Program-made: the position numbers and the translations under genes
Notes under the pieces: generated by a model
Told to the model about the DNA's origin: nothing
Seen by the model: only the letters and a program-made list of their open reading frames with translations
Database searches by the model: none
Part shown: positions 1 through 11,093 of the stretch, one piece after another
How the letters are laid out: each line of letters opens with the position of its first letter
How positions within the stretch are numbered: position 1 is the first letter of the stretch
From: Trichosphaerium sp. ATCC 40318
Taxonomy: Eukaryota; Discosea; Flabellinia; Trichosidae
Direction: 5' to 3'
NCBI GenBank assembly: GCA_038496445.1
Contig: JALMLS010000070.1
Span: 62,001-126,000 of the forward strand
Length of the DNA: 64,000 bases

Positions 1-1525
1 CAATTATATTGAAGGTAAGCTCCATGGAGAGTCCAAAGACTGGTACAGTAATGGTATATTACGCATTAAGTGCAACTACATCAACGGTTTAAAACAAGGA
101 GATTATTTTGAATTTTTTAATAAGAATGCACAAATCATCAGAAAGCAATGTAGTTATCTCAATGATGAACTACATGGAGAGTACAAGGAATACTATGAAA
201 ATAGCCAATTGCGTGAACACTGTCATTATGTAAACGGCAAAAAAGAGGGACAATCAAATATTTGGAATGATGATGGCAAATTGATTAGGCAACGCTACTG
301 CTGCAATGGTGAAGTCCAAGAAGACTCTTGGTTTGATCATGAAAATAATCAAATTTCAAAGCACGTGCATTACAAAAGTGAAAAAGAGAGAGTGTGGAAG
401 TATTGGAACAGTAATGGCCAGCTTATTAAAGAAGAAAATAAATATAAAACTGATGACGATCAGATTGTTATGGATGGAGAGAATAAAAGATGGTACATAA
501 ATGGACAACTGAAGATACAAAGCTACTATTACAGAGGCTCACTCCATGGGGAGTATAAGGAGTGGTATGACAACGGGCAACTGAAGAAGCAATGTTACTA
601 TTGTAAAGATTCACTAAATGGAGTGTATAAAGAGTGGCACAGTAATAGCCAACTGAGAACGTCAGCAGTTCAGAAAAACGGAAAACAAGAAGGAGAGTAC
701 AAATCTTGGCATGACAATGGTCAATTACAAGGGCACTGCAATTACATCAATGGTGAACAACATGGAGATCGCAAGTACTGGTATGACAATGGTCAATTGT
801 ATGAACATTATTTATTCATTGATGGCACAAATAAAGGACAATACAAGGCTTGGTACAGAAATGGTAAATTGAAAGCACTATGCAACCACATCAATTTTGG
901 GTTTGAAGGAGAGTTCAAAAAGTGGTTCCTTAATGGTAGATTGAAGATGCAATGCACCTATGCCAATGGATATCGATATGGGCAATATAAGTCTTGGTAT
1001 GACAATGGTCAACTGAAGAAACAAAGGAACCATATCGATTATGATTGGGCTGTTATGATACTAGATGGAGAGTACAAAAAATGGTATGCCAATGGCCAAC
1101 TTAAGGCTCAGTTTTGTATTGTTGAGGGATGGTACAGTGGAGAGTTCAAAAAGTGGCATGAAAATGGCCAAATACGCCAACATGGTCACTTTGATGGTGA
1201 GTCTAGCAAGCATGGTGATTTCAAAAAGTGGTACAACAACGGTCAATTACAGGAGCAATGTAAGTACATCTATGAAACTCTGGATGGACAGTATAAGTAT
1301 TGGCATGAAAATGGACAATTAAAGAAGCAACACAACTATGAAAAGGGCAAGATAAAAGGGGATCATAAAACTTGGTATGACAACGGCCAATTGAAGAAAC
1401 AATGCAACCATGAAAAAGGTGAGTGTAAAAAATGGCATGCCAATGGCTATCTCAAGTCCTATTTGGTTCGAAGTATCACTGGATTCCACTGCGGAGCTGA
1501 AGGGTGTCGATGTAAATACGGATAG
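1..1525 (+). CDS. MORN_2 (YwqK-type) repeat protein, 5' partial
   Basis: The reading frame is open from base 2 at the left edge to a TAG at 1523-1525, so the 5' end lies outside the window. The product is almost entirely MORN_2-type repeats of about 23-25 residues with a core like NGQLKKQC, a short linker, then GEYKxW. I count roughly sixteen. A short tail with three cysteines (GFHCGAEGCRC) follows the last repeat. There is no intron and AATAAA lies at 1558-1563. Repeats of this kind normally form an elongated binding surface; partner and location are unknown. The first 700 bases are close to part of the gene at 2063, so the two are recent tandem duplicates. By analogy with that gene an F-box-like head may lie upstream, but it cannot be seen. 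Confidence 0.85.
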   Translation, partial: NYIEGKLHGESKDWYSNGILRIKCNYINGLKQGDYFEFFNKNAQIIRKQCSYLNDELHGEYKEYYENSQLREHCHYVNGKKEGQSNIWNDDGKLIRQRYCCNGEVQEDSWFDHENNQISKHVHYKSEKERVWKYWNSNGQLIKEENKYKTDDDQIVMDGENKRWYINGQLKIQSYYYRGSLHGEYKEWYDNGQLKKQCYYCKDSLNGVYKEWHSNSQLRTSAVQKNGKQEGEYKSWHDNGQLQGHCNYINGEQHGDRKYWYDNGQLYEHYLFIDGTNKGQYKAWYRNGKLKALCNHINFGFEGEFKKWFLNGRLKMQCTYANGYRYGQYKSWYDNGQLKKQRNHIDYDWAVMILDGEYKKWYANGQLKAQFCIVEGWYSGEFKKWHENGQIRQHGHFDGESSKHGDFKKWYNNGQLQEQCKYIYETLDGQYKYWHENGQLKKQHNYEKGKIKGDHKTWYDNGQLKKQCNHEKGECKKWHANGYLKSYLVRSITGFHCGAEGCRCKYG

Positions 1526-2062
1526 TAACACTACAGAACTTTGTAGGTTTACAACATAATAAAGAGCTGCAACTATTTAAAGGAACTTTCCTGTATTTGT
1601 TTTTTTTGATTACATACCTAAATGTGCAGAAAGTACAAAAATAACTTTTTGCAATAATCCAAAAATTGGGTTTAAGCGAAATCTCAAAGACAAACCATAA
1701 AATGGCCCATACTCTCAGAACGGGTAATCATTAATGTGTTAGAATAGTTGACGCATTATGGCTTATTATTCTGTGACTCTAAAGCCTTTAGTAGCCCATA
1801 GGTATTCACAATAGACACAACATTCCAAGTGAGACATACACCAGTGGTATCAATATTGAAAAGGCATAATAGGAGGAGGAAATAGTATTTTAACATCTTT
1901 TAGGCAAAAAATTATTTTTTATGCAAATCAGAGGAGCTTTTTTTTGAGGTCAAGTCAAAAATAGTTAAAACATGTTTCCCACGCGTGTATGCGTTATACA
2001 AGAAGCAGAACCGCGTAATAAAATGCTCTAAGCTTACGAATACCTTCATACAACACTTATGA
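1526..2062. other. Intergenic region with 3' end of one MORN_2 gene and promoter of the next
   Basis: No coding signal is visible. AATAAA at 1558-1563 probably serves the upstream gene. T-rich tracts occur near 1590 and 1910-1945, before the next start codon. No recognisable RNA gene or repeat was seen. Confidence 0.5.
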
Positions 2063-3415
2063 ATGACAAGCGATACGCCAGACAAATGTCACGTGTTTCG
2101 TCTTCCGCTTGAGTTACAACTGGATATTATCGATTTAGACTTTGAAGTGTATTTAAAATGGCCTCTGCTATCAAAACATAGCGCATTAGAAACGAGATTT
2201 GACAATGACATGAATAAACATGGTAAATGGCTTAAACGATCAAAAGGTATGTTCCAGAAGAAGTGTAACTACATCAACGGTAAAAAACATGGAGAATACA
2301 AAACGTGGTATGTAGATAATGGTCAAATGAGGAAGCAATGCAGTTACATCAATGATAAACTACACGGACAACGAAATGAGTGGCATGAAAATGGTCAGTT
2401 AGAAAAGCAGTGCCATTATATTAACGATAAACTCAATGGCGAGTACCAGAAATGGCTTCAAACTGGCCAGCTAGACAAGCAGTGCCATTATATTAACGAT
2501 AAACTCAATGGAGAGTACCAGAAATGGCATGTAACTGGCCACCTATGCAAGCAGTGCCATTACATTAATGATAAACGCAATGGAGAGTACCAAGAATGGC
2601 ACTATAATGGCCAACTAAGCGCGTTAAGTAATTACATTCAAGGTAAGCTACATGGAGAGTGTAAGGATTATAACAGCGATGGTAAATTATGGTGTAAGTG
2701 CGACTACATCAACGGTTTAAAACAAGGAGATTGTATTGAATGGTTTTTGAACGAGCATGCACAAATCATCAGAAAGCAATGTAGTTATCTCAATGATGAA
2801 CTACACGGAGAGTACAAGGAATACTATGAAAATGGCCAATTGTACGAACGCTGTCAGTATGTAAACGGCAAAAAAGAGGGACAATCAAATATTTGGAATG
2901 ATGATGGCAAATTGATTAGGCAACGCTACTGCTGCAATGGTGAAGTCCAAGAAGACTCTTGGTTTGATCATGAAAATAATCAAATTTCAAAGCACGTGCA
3001 TTACAAAAGCAAAAAAGAAAGTGTGTGGAAATTTTGGAATAGCAATGGCCAGCTTGTTGCAGAAGAAAATAGATATAAAACTGATGACTATCAGATTGTT
3101 TTGAATGGAGAGTATAAAAGATGGTACATAAATGGACAACTGAAGATGCACTGTTACTATTACAGAGGCTTGTTCCATGGAGAGTATAAGGAGTGGCATA
3201 TTAATGGCCAAATGAAGCTGCTAGGATTTTGTAAAAGCGGAAAAAAAGAAGGAGAGTTCAAATACTGGCACAAAAATGGACAATTGGGAGTGCAGGGCAA
3301 TTATGTGAATGATAAACGTGAAGGAGAGTACAAGTCTTGGCATGACAATGGTCAATTACAAAACCACCACCATTACATCAAAGGGGAACAATATGAAGAG
3401 CAAGTGTTGGTATGA
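2063..3415 (+). CDS. F-box-like head plus MORN_2 repeat protein
   Basis: An intronless 450-residue protein. Residues about 12-55 form an F-box-like module (LPLELQLDIIDLD, then YLKWPLLSK and HGKWL) that recurs at 9206 and 60242 and, decayed, at 22682. From about residue 65 to the end it is MORN_2 repeats (NGQLxKQCxYINxKxxGEYxxW), about fifteen in all. F-box heads usually bind Skp1 in SCF ubiquitin ligases, so the repeats could recruit substrates; this is inferred from the family. The ATG at 2063 is chosen because it directly precedes the module. Compared with the tandem paralogue upstream, the sequence near 3396 is two bases shorter. The shift brings in a TGA at 3413-3415 and cuts the protein short; further repeats continue out of frame downstream. 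Confidence 0.85.
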   Translation: MTSDTPDKCHVFRLPLELQLDIIDLDFEVYLKWPLLSKHSALETRFDNDMNKHGKWLKRSKGMFQKKCNYINGKKHGEYKTWYVDNGQMRKQCSYINDKLHGQRNEWHENGQLEKQCHYINDKLNGEYQKWLQTGQLDKQCHYINDKLNGEYQKWHVTGHLCKQCHYINDKRNGEYQEWHYNGQLSALSNYIQGKLHGECKDYNSDGKLWCKCDYINGLKQGDCIEWFLNEHAQIIRKQCSYLNDELHGEYKEYYENGQLYERCQYVNGKKEGQSNIWNDDGKLIRQRYCCNGEVQEDSWFDHENNQISKHVHYKSKKESVWKFWNSNGQLVAEENRYKTDDYQIVLNGEYKRWYINGQLKMHCYYYRGLFHGEYKEWHINGQMKLLGFCKSGKKEGEFKYWHKNGQLGVQGNYVNDKREGEYKSWHDNGQLQNHHHYIKGEQYEEQVLV

Positions 3416-3560
3416 CAATGGCCAGTTGAAGGAGCATACAAGTTTAGGTAAGGGTAAGACCAAAGGACCATAAAACTTGGTATGACAAAGCTAATTGAAC
3501 AAACAATGCAACCATGAAAAAGGTGAGGATAAAAAATGGCATTAGCTACCCTCAAGTTCT
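3416..3560 (+). pseudogene. Frameshifted 3' repeats of the MORN_2 gene
   Basis: Sequence matching the last repeats of the upstream paralogue (bases about 1360-1470) follows the stop of the gene at 2063. It is out of frame, with at least one internal deletion and stops. It reads as the decayed former C-terminus of that gene rather than as a separate unit. Confidence 0.7.
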
Positions 3561-3634
3561 AATGCCATAGAATAAAGTAAACAGAATTATCCTTTAGCTA
3601 GTCACAATTTTACTTTTATACACTAGCACAATTA

Positions 3635-4782
3635 TTATTCTTGAGCGTTTTTGTGTCCGCATTCTACTGTAATAAAGTCTAACACGTGTTTAAGATATTC
3701 GTCAATATTAGAATACATTATGTAATTATGTCCGCCTTTATCAAACGCTACCAACTTCTTCTTAGACGACTTTAATGCCCATTTGTGAATCAATTTACCT
3801 TGTTTTATTGGCACCTAAACCCTATTAGAGAACAAACGCAAGCCAGAAAGAACACAAGAGTCAAACTTGTTAAACACATTTTCAGTTCAAAGAAAAAAAA
3901 AAGTTTCTTACCAAATTGTCGTTCTTACTGTGTAGAACAAGTAAAGGTCCTTGGTATCCTTTGAGTTTTTCTTTATGGTTGAGGTATATAGCTTGTTCTT
4001 TAGCGAGTTGTTGAATGACATCTTCAGGCAAGTCATCATTTTTGACATGTTTTTTAATGAACGGATGCTTCTTAATAAGGTCAACAGGATAAGCTAATCC
4101 ACTATCTATAATGAGGCCAGAGATGTTAGGAAACTTATGAGCAAAGTGTATTGCAAATAGGGAACCAATGGACCTCCCAAAAACTAAGTTTTTGTCAGTG
4201 TGAATGTCAAAAAAGCAAAACGGTTTACTAACCTATTATATCCTCTTGAGGTAATTGAAGAGCCGTAAAGACATCCTCAATGTCTTGTAACATCATTGTA
4301 ACCTTTGGTTTACCTGTTGACATGCCATAACCTCTGTACTCGACAAATATCTATTTTAGACTGATTAAAACGATATATTGGTATGCTTATAACGTACCAG
4401 ATTAACTTTCAACGGTTCTAGAAAATGTGCAAGACAGCTTGGTTCTTCGCCGTCTTTGAGCTTTCCAACTGCGTAATCACTTACTTTTTCACCGTTTCCA
4501 TGGAAATGAATGATAGTCTTGCCCTTATGGCTAAAAACACATAATTAGTTAACGTAATCCTTTAAAAACGCTTTAAATAACATACCCAGAATAATACTTA
4601 CTACAAGCGAGCGTTACACCATCTCTACACTTAATATCAAACCGATTGTTTAATTCCACTGTTCTTCTAGGATAGAACAGAACATTAGATATCAACTGAT
4701 GGTCTAAGAGGTTAGACATATCAAAATAATGATTCAGAACGCTTAAAACAGTTCGGAAATATTCGCCAAACGTGTTTTTCAC
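3635..4782 (-). CDS. Alpha/beta hydrolase-fold protein (ABHD13/BEM46-like), five exons
   Basis: Five exons read on the minus strand: 4782-4586, 4530-4398, 4350-4233, 4183-3912 and 3814-3635. They total 900 bases, giving 299 residues and a TAA. Visible family marks are FHGNGE (oxyanion-hole region after the first core strand), the nucleophile elbow GRSIGS (G-x-S-x-G), an acidic residue in LHSKNDNL and the catalytic histidine in KGGHN. Order and spacing fit the BEM46/ABHD13-like serine hydrolases. No signal peptide or membrane segment is obvious, so a cytosolic enzyme is likely; substrate unknown. All introns are 47-97 bases with GT-AG borders (donors GTATG, GTACG, GTTAG, GTAAG). The nearest neighbours are a decayed MORN_2 tail and the WD40-PP2C gene. 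Confidence 0.88.
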
Positions 4783-4953
4783 AGAAAAGTAACGGCATTG
4801 ATTTCGTTCGCTTAGCGAGATCTCAGACTACAAGGTTCTTGTTCGTTTGACTTACGCAAAGCGTAAAAGGTTTGTAGTATCTACGTGACATACAAGTTGC
4901 ACTCAAGATAAAAAAGCTTATTGTTTTGAACGGTTTTTTTTGTCATGTTACGT

Positions 4954-7900
4954 CTATTTTACAGGTTTTTTATCCTTTTTTGGTGTTTTCGCATTACTAT
5001 TATTACTATCATCAGTATACGTTGCACCTACTTTAAATGCAACTACAGTGCTATGATCAAGCTTTCCAGGGAATCTTTTATAATCCTTTGGTAATGGTTG
5101 ATTTGGATTGGCTTCCATCCAAACTCTTGATTTTAGTGTTATTTTATCAACATATGCCAATACTTTATCAACCACTGAACTGCAACAAATCTCCTCATCT
5201 ACACCCTAAAAATCACGTGATGAGAAAAATTTCGGTACAATAAAAAAAGTAGAAAACAATCCGTATTGAGAACAGAAGGAAAAGGTGAAAAGGACAAAGC
5301 GTACTCCAAGAGATACAATACGTTGCATCAATTTTTCTGAAAATTTTGTCAAGGCAGGATCTGAATCATCTGTCTCATAAAATTGATCCCACGTTACTGT
5401 AGGCGCAAGAGAAGGTACTACTGACTGTGGCGGCACACTAAGTTTCTCAGGCTCTAAATAAAAAACCTTAGACTTTAAGAAGTAAAAAAAAGTTGCGAGA
5501 AAAATATGCCATACCAAGGTTATCATGAATACCATCACTAACAACAATGATAACATCTCCTTTTTTACATATCTGTTGTACAATCATAACATTTCTAAGA
5601 TCAGGATCTGATCCTACACGTGGTCCTAAACGACCACCAGGATCTCTACCATCGTTACTCTAAAAAAAGTGAGAAAAAACAATAATAAATAAATATGGCT
5701 GGTTATGACGTACTCCTCTATTTCCTGTTGTCAGGTCAACTATAGATTTCGTTTCTGTTTTGAATCTATACGCTTTACAATCACCAACAGATATAAGTTG
5801 GAGTAACCAGTCATCTATAAATAGAGTACACGTGTCAATACAAACCTAGAAAAAAAAACCACCCATATTAAATGTACCTTTACTATCTTGTACAGGAGCA
5901 ATATATCCTCCAACAAGTGTTGTAGTACCACAACGATATACTTCTTCCTGTAAACGAATAAAATAAGAAAACAATAGCGCCTATCGAACGTACAGTTGGA
6001 TGTAATGCGAGTATTGCATCATGTGCTTTAGTCAAAGCATCCATTAAATAAACGCCTGATATATGTGTATCACAAAAAAGAGGCAAGCAATCTGAAAACG
6101 ATGATTAGAGGAACAACTTTAGCGTGATGAAAGCCTTACTTATAACTCGTTTTACAAACATATTACGTGCTGCTTCAGCAGCATTGCTTGGTCCATCTCC
6201 CCAACTAAGATCACAATCAACTTTCTTTTTCGTCACAACAAGAAAATCATTACCTGCAACCGTCACATAAACACATTGCAACTAGTCCATTCTCAAACCC
6301 AGTGATTTTAAAACTGTCACAAATAGGATTACCCTATTAAAAAGAAACTGTCAGTCACCATACTCCAACACGGAGGTAACGAAACATACCTGCGGTTGAC
6401 CAGTACGAGAATCAATAGGATACATCGAGACGCTTCTACCAGCGCAATTCTTCTTGTAGGTGTCAACCATTGCTACTGGATGTTGAGGCCCTGCAACTTC
6501 GTTAGCATGGTACAAGTACTGAGTTAAGAGGGTTGATATACCTGCTGCACTAAATGCTTCAACAAGGGTAGACATTCTGCTCATTGACACAAATGGTGTT
6601 AGTCTAACCATTACTTCAACTTGTGTCTTAGTAAAGATGTGAGCAAAGTCCTTTCCATTTTTATCGCTAATACTTTTCACAGCTGTATGAATATTCAAAC
6701 CAAGTTGGTCTACTTTATAACTCCAACTAGAGAACATAATTAGAAACCAACGAAGAAAAAAACAAAAATAAAGGCCAGTATAGTACCGTATTAATATAGG
6801 TCCTCTAGAACCCGAAAATACATCATTGTTATACTGATGAACGCATCTATATGGCCACGCGTGACCTTGTAAGTCTGCAATGCACCTTTTTCTCTAAACA
6901 ATCATTACAACATGTTGCCTAAAATAGTAATTTTATGTTTGCTGAACGCACCCATGTGTCCCATATAAGTAATGTTTTATCTTCTGATGAAGACCATATA
7001 TGCTCTATACCACCTGGAAGGTGTACAAGAGCTAAACATATAACAGCACCTTTATGTGCCTCTTTTTGAAAACGAACTTTGTTTTTAGTTAAAGAATTAG
7101 GATCAATAACAATAACAGAGTTATCACAACAAACCCATATGCCATTCGACGCTTTAACAATAGAGTTAACAAACCCCTTCTGTTTTAAATTAATAACCAT
7201 CTTCTCCTATTAATACAAAGGTCAATAACAAAAAAGCACATAGAGAAAGAAGAGAGCAGAAGCAGAAAACCAACAAACAACGAAACAGAAAAAAAGTTTT
7301 CAAAAAACTCAGAAAAAGGAAACTCCAGTTTGATAGTCTTAAAATCGCCATCAAGTTGCATGCCTTTCCTGTTTCCAAGCTGTACACTATAATTTTAGAA
7401 AAAGTGCCAATAAACAAGTCATTTGCTATAACTTTAGCGCTTGTTATTGTATTCCCTACGTTGGTCTTCTGTGATGGTTTAAGTTTGTTACCACTCGCCT
7501 AGAGAAAAACGATGAAACCTAAGAATCTACTGTACTCCAGATTTAATAAGCGTGTCAACGCAGTCTATGCGAAAGCGCTATTTTAAACCGAAAAAAAAAG
7601 CGTTGGTACTTACCTTCCAAACAGTGAGGTTTCCCTTAGCATCACCTGTCCACACGCAGTTACTGCCCTGTTGTCCAGCAATACAAGTCAAAGGATGCGA
7701 ATGAGTATACTTTTTTGTGCTTTTCATTGTCTATGTCGTTACGTTAGCGTACAGTGCTCCCGCCGCGTAAAATTGGTTTATTGCTGTTCGTATTAAAACA
7801 AAAAGTAATACCTTCGGATTCCAAGTTATTAAAGTACCATCTGCGCATACAGTAACTACAAGGCCAGCGATGGCACCCTTAAAACAACCAATTAGTCAGA

Positions 7901-8148
7901 AATTACGTCGTAAACGTCGTACAATGCCAGATATGCACTGATCGTGTGCTTTAATAGAGCCCACGTATTTCTACAACCGTCAGTAATTCTTTTGCTAAAC
8001 GTAAAACACTTACATCGCCATAAACGCGTATGGTTCCATCTGTACAACAACACCATACATTCCCTTCAACGTTTGCGAAACAGTTAGGTGCGCCACCTTT
8101 AAACCGTATCTTATCTATCACAGTAACCTCAGGAGCATAGGTTTCCAT
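4954..8148 (-). CDS. WD40 beta-propeller fused to PP2C-family phosphatase, about 16 exons
   Basis: About 740 residues. The N-terminal half (8148 to about 6800) carries WD40-type blades, seen as CADGTLITWNP near 7830, TGDAKGNLTVWK near 7640 and SSEDKTLLIWDTW near 6970. A linker exon follows at 6737-6390. The C-terminal half is a PP2C domain with its motifs in order: CLCDGCSWGDG across a 51-base intron near 6240, GTTTLVGG near 5910, GDCKAYRF near 5775, GRDPGGRLGP near 5630, SDGIHDNL near 5530 and PGKLDHSTVVAF near 5060. PP2C enzymes are metal-dependent Ser/Thr phosphatases, and these aspartates bind the metals. The propeller probably targets the phosphatase. The tail is Lys-rich (KTPKKDKKPVK). 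The ATG at 8148 starts the first blade; another in-frame ATG at 8199 would add 17 residues. It diverges from the HAD gene over 169 bases. Confidence 0.88.
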
Positions 8149-8317
8149 GATGCGCTGCTGTAACGGTATAAATGTATACACGAGCTTAAAGAGTTGCACG
8201 TGGCTAAAGTACCAAAATATGCTTGATTAGCTACGTGTACTAACACAAGACCGCCTATACTATCTGCAACAGGTTAAGTTAAGTACGCTTTTTGGCTTTC
8301 AACATTTTTTTCGTAAG

Positions 8318-9043
8318 ATGGCTGCACAACCATTAAAAGTTATATTTCTGGACATTGATGGCGTACTTCGCTTGATGAACGATAGTAAAGGAGGAATAGC
8401 AATGCACACTGTCGAGCACCTTAAAACAATAGTAGACGATACAGGCGCTATGATTGTGCGTACCAGAGCTCAAAATAGTATTTTTTGATTGTTTTGAAAC
8501 TATAACAACCACAGTTTGTTAATACTAAGCGTAGATTCTTTCTAGTACATGGAGGTACAACAAACACGCCATTGCTTTAAACTATGTTATTAATAACACA
8601 AATTCCATTATGCACGGACCAACATTGCTTAGGTGGTTCCCCAAACTCGTTAAATACCTAAATACTACATTTTCGGCGTATAAAATCCCATTGATAGCAG
8701 GATTTACGCCAACAATAAAAGAAAAGGGTAAATCACGCGTTGGTACGTATCCTACAATGTTGTCTTGGCCTAAAAACACTTGAATAGACGAGATTTTACA
8801 ATGGATTTCTGAGTGGCAGAAGGACGAGCAGCATGCACCTGTATCTCAGTGGATAGCTATAGGTATATTAATTTCGCTTGATAACAATCCAGACACTCAT
8901 TCTTTTGTACATCAGACGATATGCCGTTAGACGAGGATATAAGAATGGACAAACACTTTGTTAAAACTAATCCTAAAATGGGTTTGTCTTATGGAGCTAC
9001 AATGCTTGCCATTCGTCTTCTTAATGCACAACAACACTCTTAA
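8318..9043 (+). CDS. HAD-superfamily protein of the Swiss Army Knife RNA-repair type
   Basis: Exons 8318-8455, 8535-8742, 8788-8862 and 8916-9043 sum to 549 bases, giving 182 residues. The start holds the HAD nucleophile motif I, FLDIDGVL (D-x-D). The second exon opens with ILSSTWR, matching the motif II serine/threonine and the LSSxWR signature of HAD domains found in Swiss Army Knife RNA-repair proteins. Later come RVDEILQWI, then WIAIDDMPLDED with the acidic motif IV pair, and HFVKTNPKMGLS. Donors are GTGCG, GTACG and GTATA. The fold suggests a phosphohydrolase, and a role in nucleic-acid end repair is known only for relatives. It looks intact and stands alone rather than fused to a ligase or kinase. 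Confidence 0.83.
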
Positions 9044-9205
9044 AGAAAATGTGCGAGTATGCTTGCTTGTTATACTACTGTAACATAAAATGTAAAAAAC
9101 ATTATTCGTCGTCTGAATTCTGAGTGTCACTTTTTTATGACGTCTCGAAATGGAATTATAAAGTTGTACATCTTAAGTCAAACGTACAACTGTCGCACTT
9201 CAAGT

Positions 9206-9871
9206 ATGAGCACACGTAAGCATAAGCGTTCCAAGAAGAAGAGCAAAAGGAAAAAACGACATGTTTCAGACAAAAAGCGCAAAAATAAAGAGTGCTTGCT
9301 TCTGGATTTACCCCTTGAGCTTCAACATGCTATATTCAACCTTGACACTGAAATTTACGTTAAATGGCCTAATTTAAGCAAAGTAGCAGCAGTTACAAGT
9401 CGATATACGCATAGCCTTGAGAAACACGGTAGATTTTTGGTTATGTGGAGCCAACCGCGTAAAGTGTTCCAGGAAACAAAATATGAAGAGGGTAAGAAAA
9501 TTGGAGTAGAAACAAAGTATTTCCTTGATGGTCACGTGTCAGAGAAAACAAACTATAAAAGAGGTAAAAAAAATGGTGAATATAAAAGGTGGAGTCATAA
9601 TGCAAGAGGTGGAAGTCATTTATTGCTTGAAGTGTTTAACTATGTAGACAATATAAAGGATGGTCCATATACCAAATTCCACTGGAACGGAAAAAAGAAG
9701 GAAGAAGGTAATCTTTATCGAAATACTTACAATCGTGGACATTTTATGTCATGGAGTGCTGCTGGTACATTACTCCTTGAAGGTGACTATGATGACGAAG
9801 GAAGGAAGCATGGAATATTTACTGCGGACAGTATTATACGTGAGTATGTGCATGGTAGATGCGAGTTGTAA
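9206..9871 (+). CDS. F-box-like head plus short MORN_2 protein with basic N-terminus
   Basis: Intronless. From the ATG at 9206 the protein has 221 residues; an upstream in-frame ATG at 9137 would add 23 more. The start is very basic (RKHKRSKKKSKRKKRH), which could be a nuclear-localisation signal. The F-box-like module follows (LLLDLPLELQHAIFNLD, YVKWPNLSK, EKHGRFL), then only about five divergent MORN_2 repeats (for example KNGEYKRWSHN and WNGKKKEEGNLY). It is a member of the family at 2063 with far fewer repeats. The ATG at 9206 is preferred because the basic stretch starts there. No decay is visible. A nuclear adaptor role is inference. Confidence 0.8.
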   Translation: MSTRKHKRSKKKSKRKKRHVSDKKRKNKECLLLDLPLELQHAIFNLDTEIYVKWPNLSKVAAVTSRYTHSLEKHGRFLVMWSQPRKVFQETKYEEGKKIGVETKYFLDGHVSEKTNYKRGKKNGEYKRWSHNARGGSHLLLEVFNYVDNIKDGPYTKFHWNGKKKEEGNLYRNTYNRGHFMSWSAAGTLLLEGDYDDEGRKHGIFTADSIIREYVHGRCEL

Positions 9872-10065
9872 AATCGAAAAACGTGTGATAGAAAAAAAGA
9901 TTAATTGCAAAGAAGAAAAGCCGATTGACTGGTGGGTTGATATAGCCAGCACACTTAATTTGTTGAAGCTTTGCAAAGCTATTGTTTCCAGAATTCCTTA
10001 CTTTAAGGGCTAGGAGTGAACATAGACAAGTAGGTCCAAATAGTGAACAAATAAACATAATTTTT

Positions 10066-10987
10066 TTAATCTACAATATCTAACCTTTGTTTTTTTACTG
10101 GCCTTTCATAAACCAAATCAATATCTGGTTTCCTCTTCTCGCTAGTATCAATATCTAATAATAAATATCCTTAGAAGAGTTATAATGAAAAGAAAAATAC
10201 ATACCATCATAAACAAGTGTGATAGCAGTGTTTTCTGTTAGATTTTTTAAATGAGCTTTTGAAATTATATAGCTTCCTTCATTGTCGCGCAGGGTGAATG
10301 TTTTTTTGATTTTAAATGTTGTTGTAAGCATATTTATTATTCCATCCAAATCATCACATATAGGTACTTTAACTTTAATAGGATGTGACTTTATTCCATG
10401 AAATTCAAAACTCTTGAGCGACGTATCATCTAAACAACAAAAAAAGTGAGAAAAAAAATTTGCATTGCGCCGTTTAACAGCAAGTTTACAAAAAACACGA
10501 GAACATAGCATATAATTTTAATGTTAAAGGGGTCTACTACAATACACCACGCGAATTCTAGCGTTTTACAGGTGTAGCGAGTTACAAAAGTAAAAACAAT
10601 TGCGTTTTGTTCAGTTAAAATATCGGGTGGTTTTTTTTTCTTTTCGAAAAATAACTACGTACCAACGCTCTGTAACAGTATTTTTTTAATATGTTTAAGA
10701 CATATATTATCCATTGAATCTTCATCACTAACAACACCATTCAAAGCACCAGCAGCTTTAGTATAAAACAATAAAACATCAAACTGACTATGCTTTTGTG
10801 TATTATGATGATTACTGTTACGGACACGTGTACACTCAATAAAATTCTTATATGCATTACCATCATCTTCGGTACCCTAATAAAATAAAGTAAGTGAGTA
10901 AAGTAATCAAAAAGGCGCCCAAAAAATAGCACATGTCAAAACCTGAAAAACTTTCAAAAAAAAATTTAGTCGCTGCAGTCCGCTCAT
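10066..10987 (-). CDS. Unrecognised 190-residue protein, four exons
   Basis: Exons 10987-10943, 10876-10663, 10429-10205 and 10154-10066 sum to 573 bases with phases that agree, ending in TAA at 10066-10068. The start is MSGLQRLNFFLKVFQ. The middle (KVKVPICDDLDGI, then FTLRDNEGSYIIS and NTAITLVYD) has the alternating strands and Lys/Asp pattern of a ubiquitin-like or PB1/CIDE-like fold, but I cannot assign a family. The C-terminus is polar (KRKPDIDLVYERPVKKQR). The second intron is long for this window, about 233 bases. It lies in a minus-strand run with the next two genes. Function unknown. Confidence 0.65.
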
Positions 10988-11093
10988 TCTTCATGGCCAG
11001 GTAATATTACTGAACTGGTATCCAGCGCAAGTGATATAATAATTATATACAAGACATATGAATAAATAAATAGCAGGAAGCACCGGACAACGT

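Noticed and set aside
1-3600. A CRISPR-like or minisatellite array suggested by regular repeats
   Set aside because: The periodicity of about 70 bases keeps a reading frame and encodes MORN_2 repeats; there are no identical spacers.
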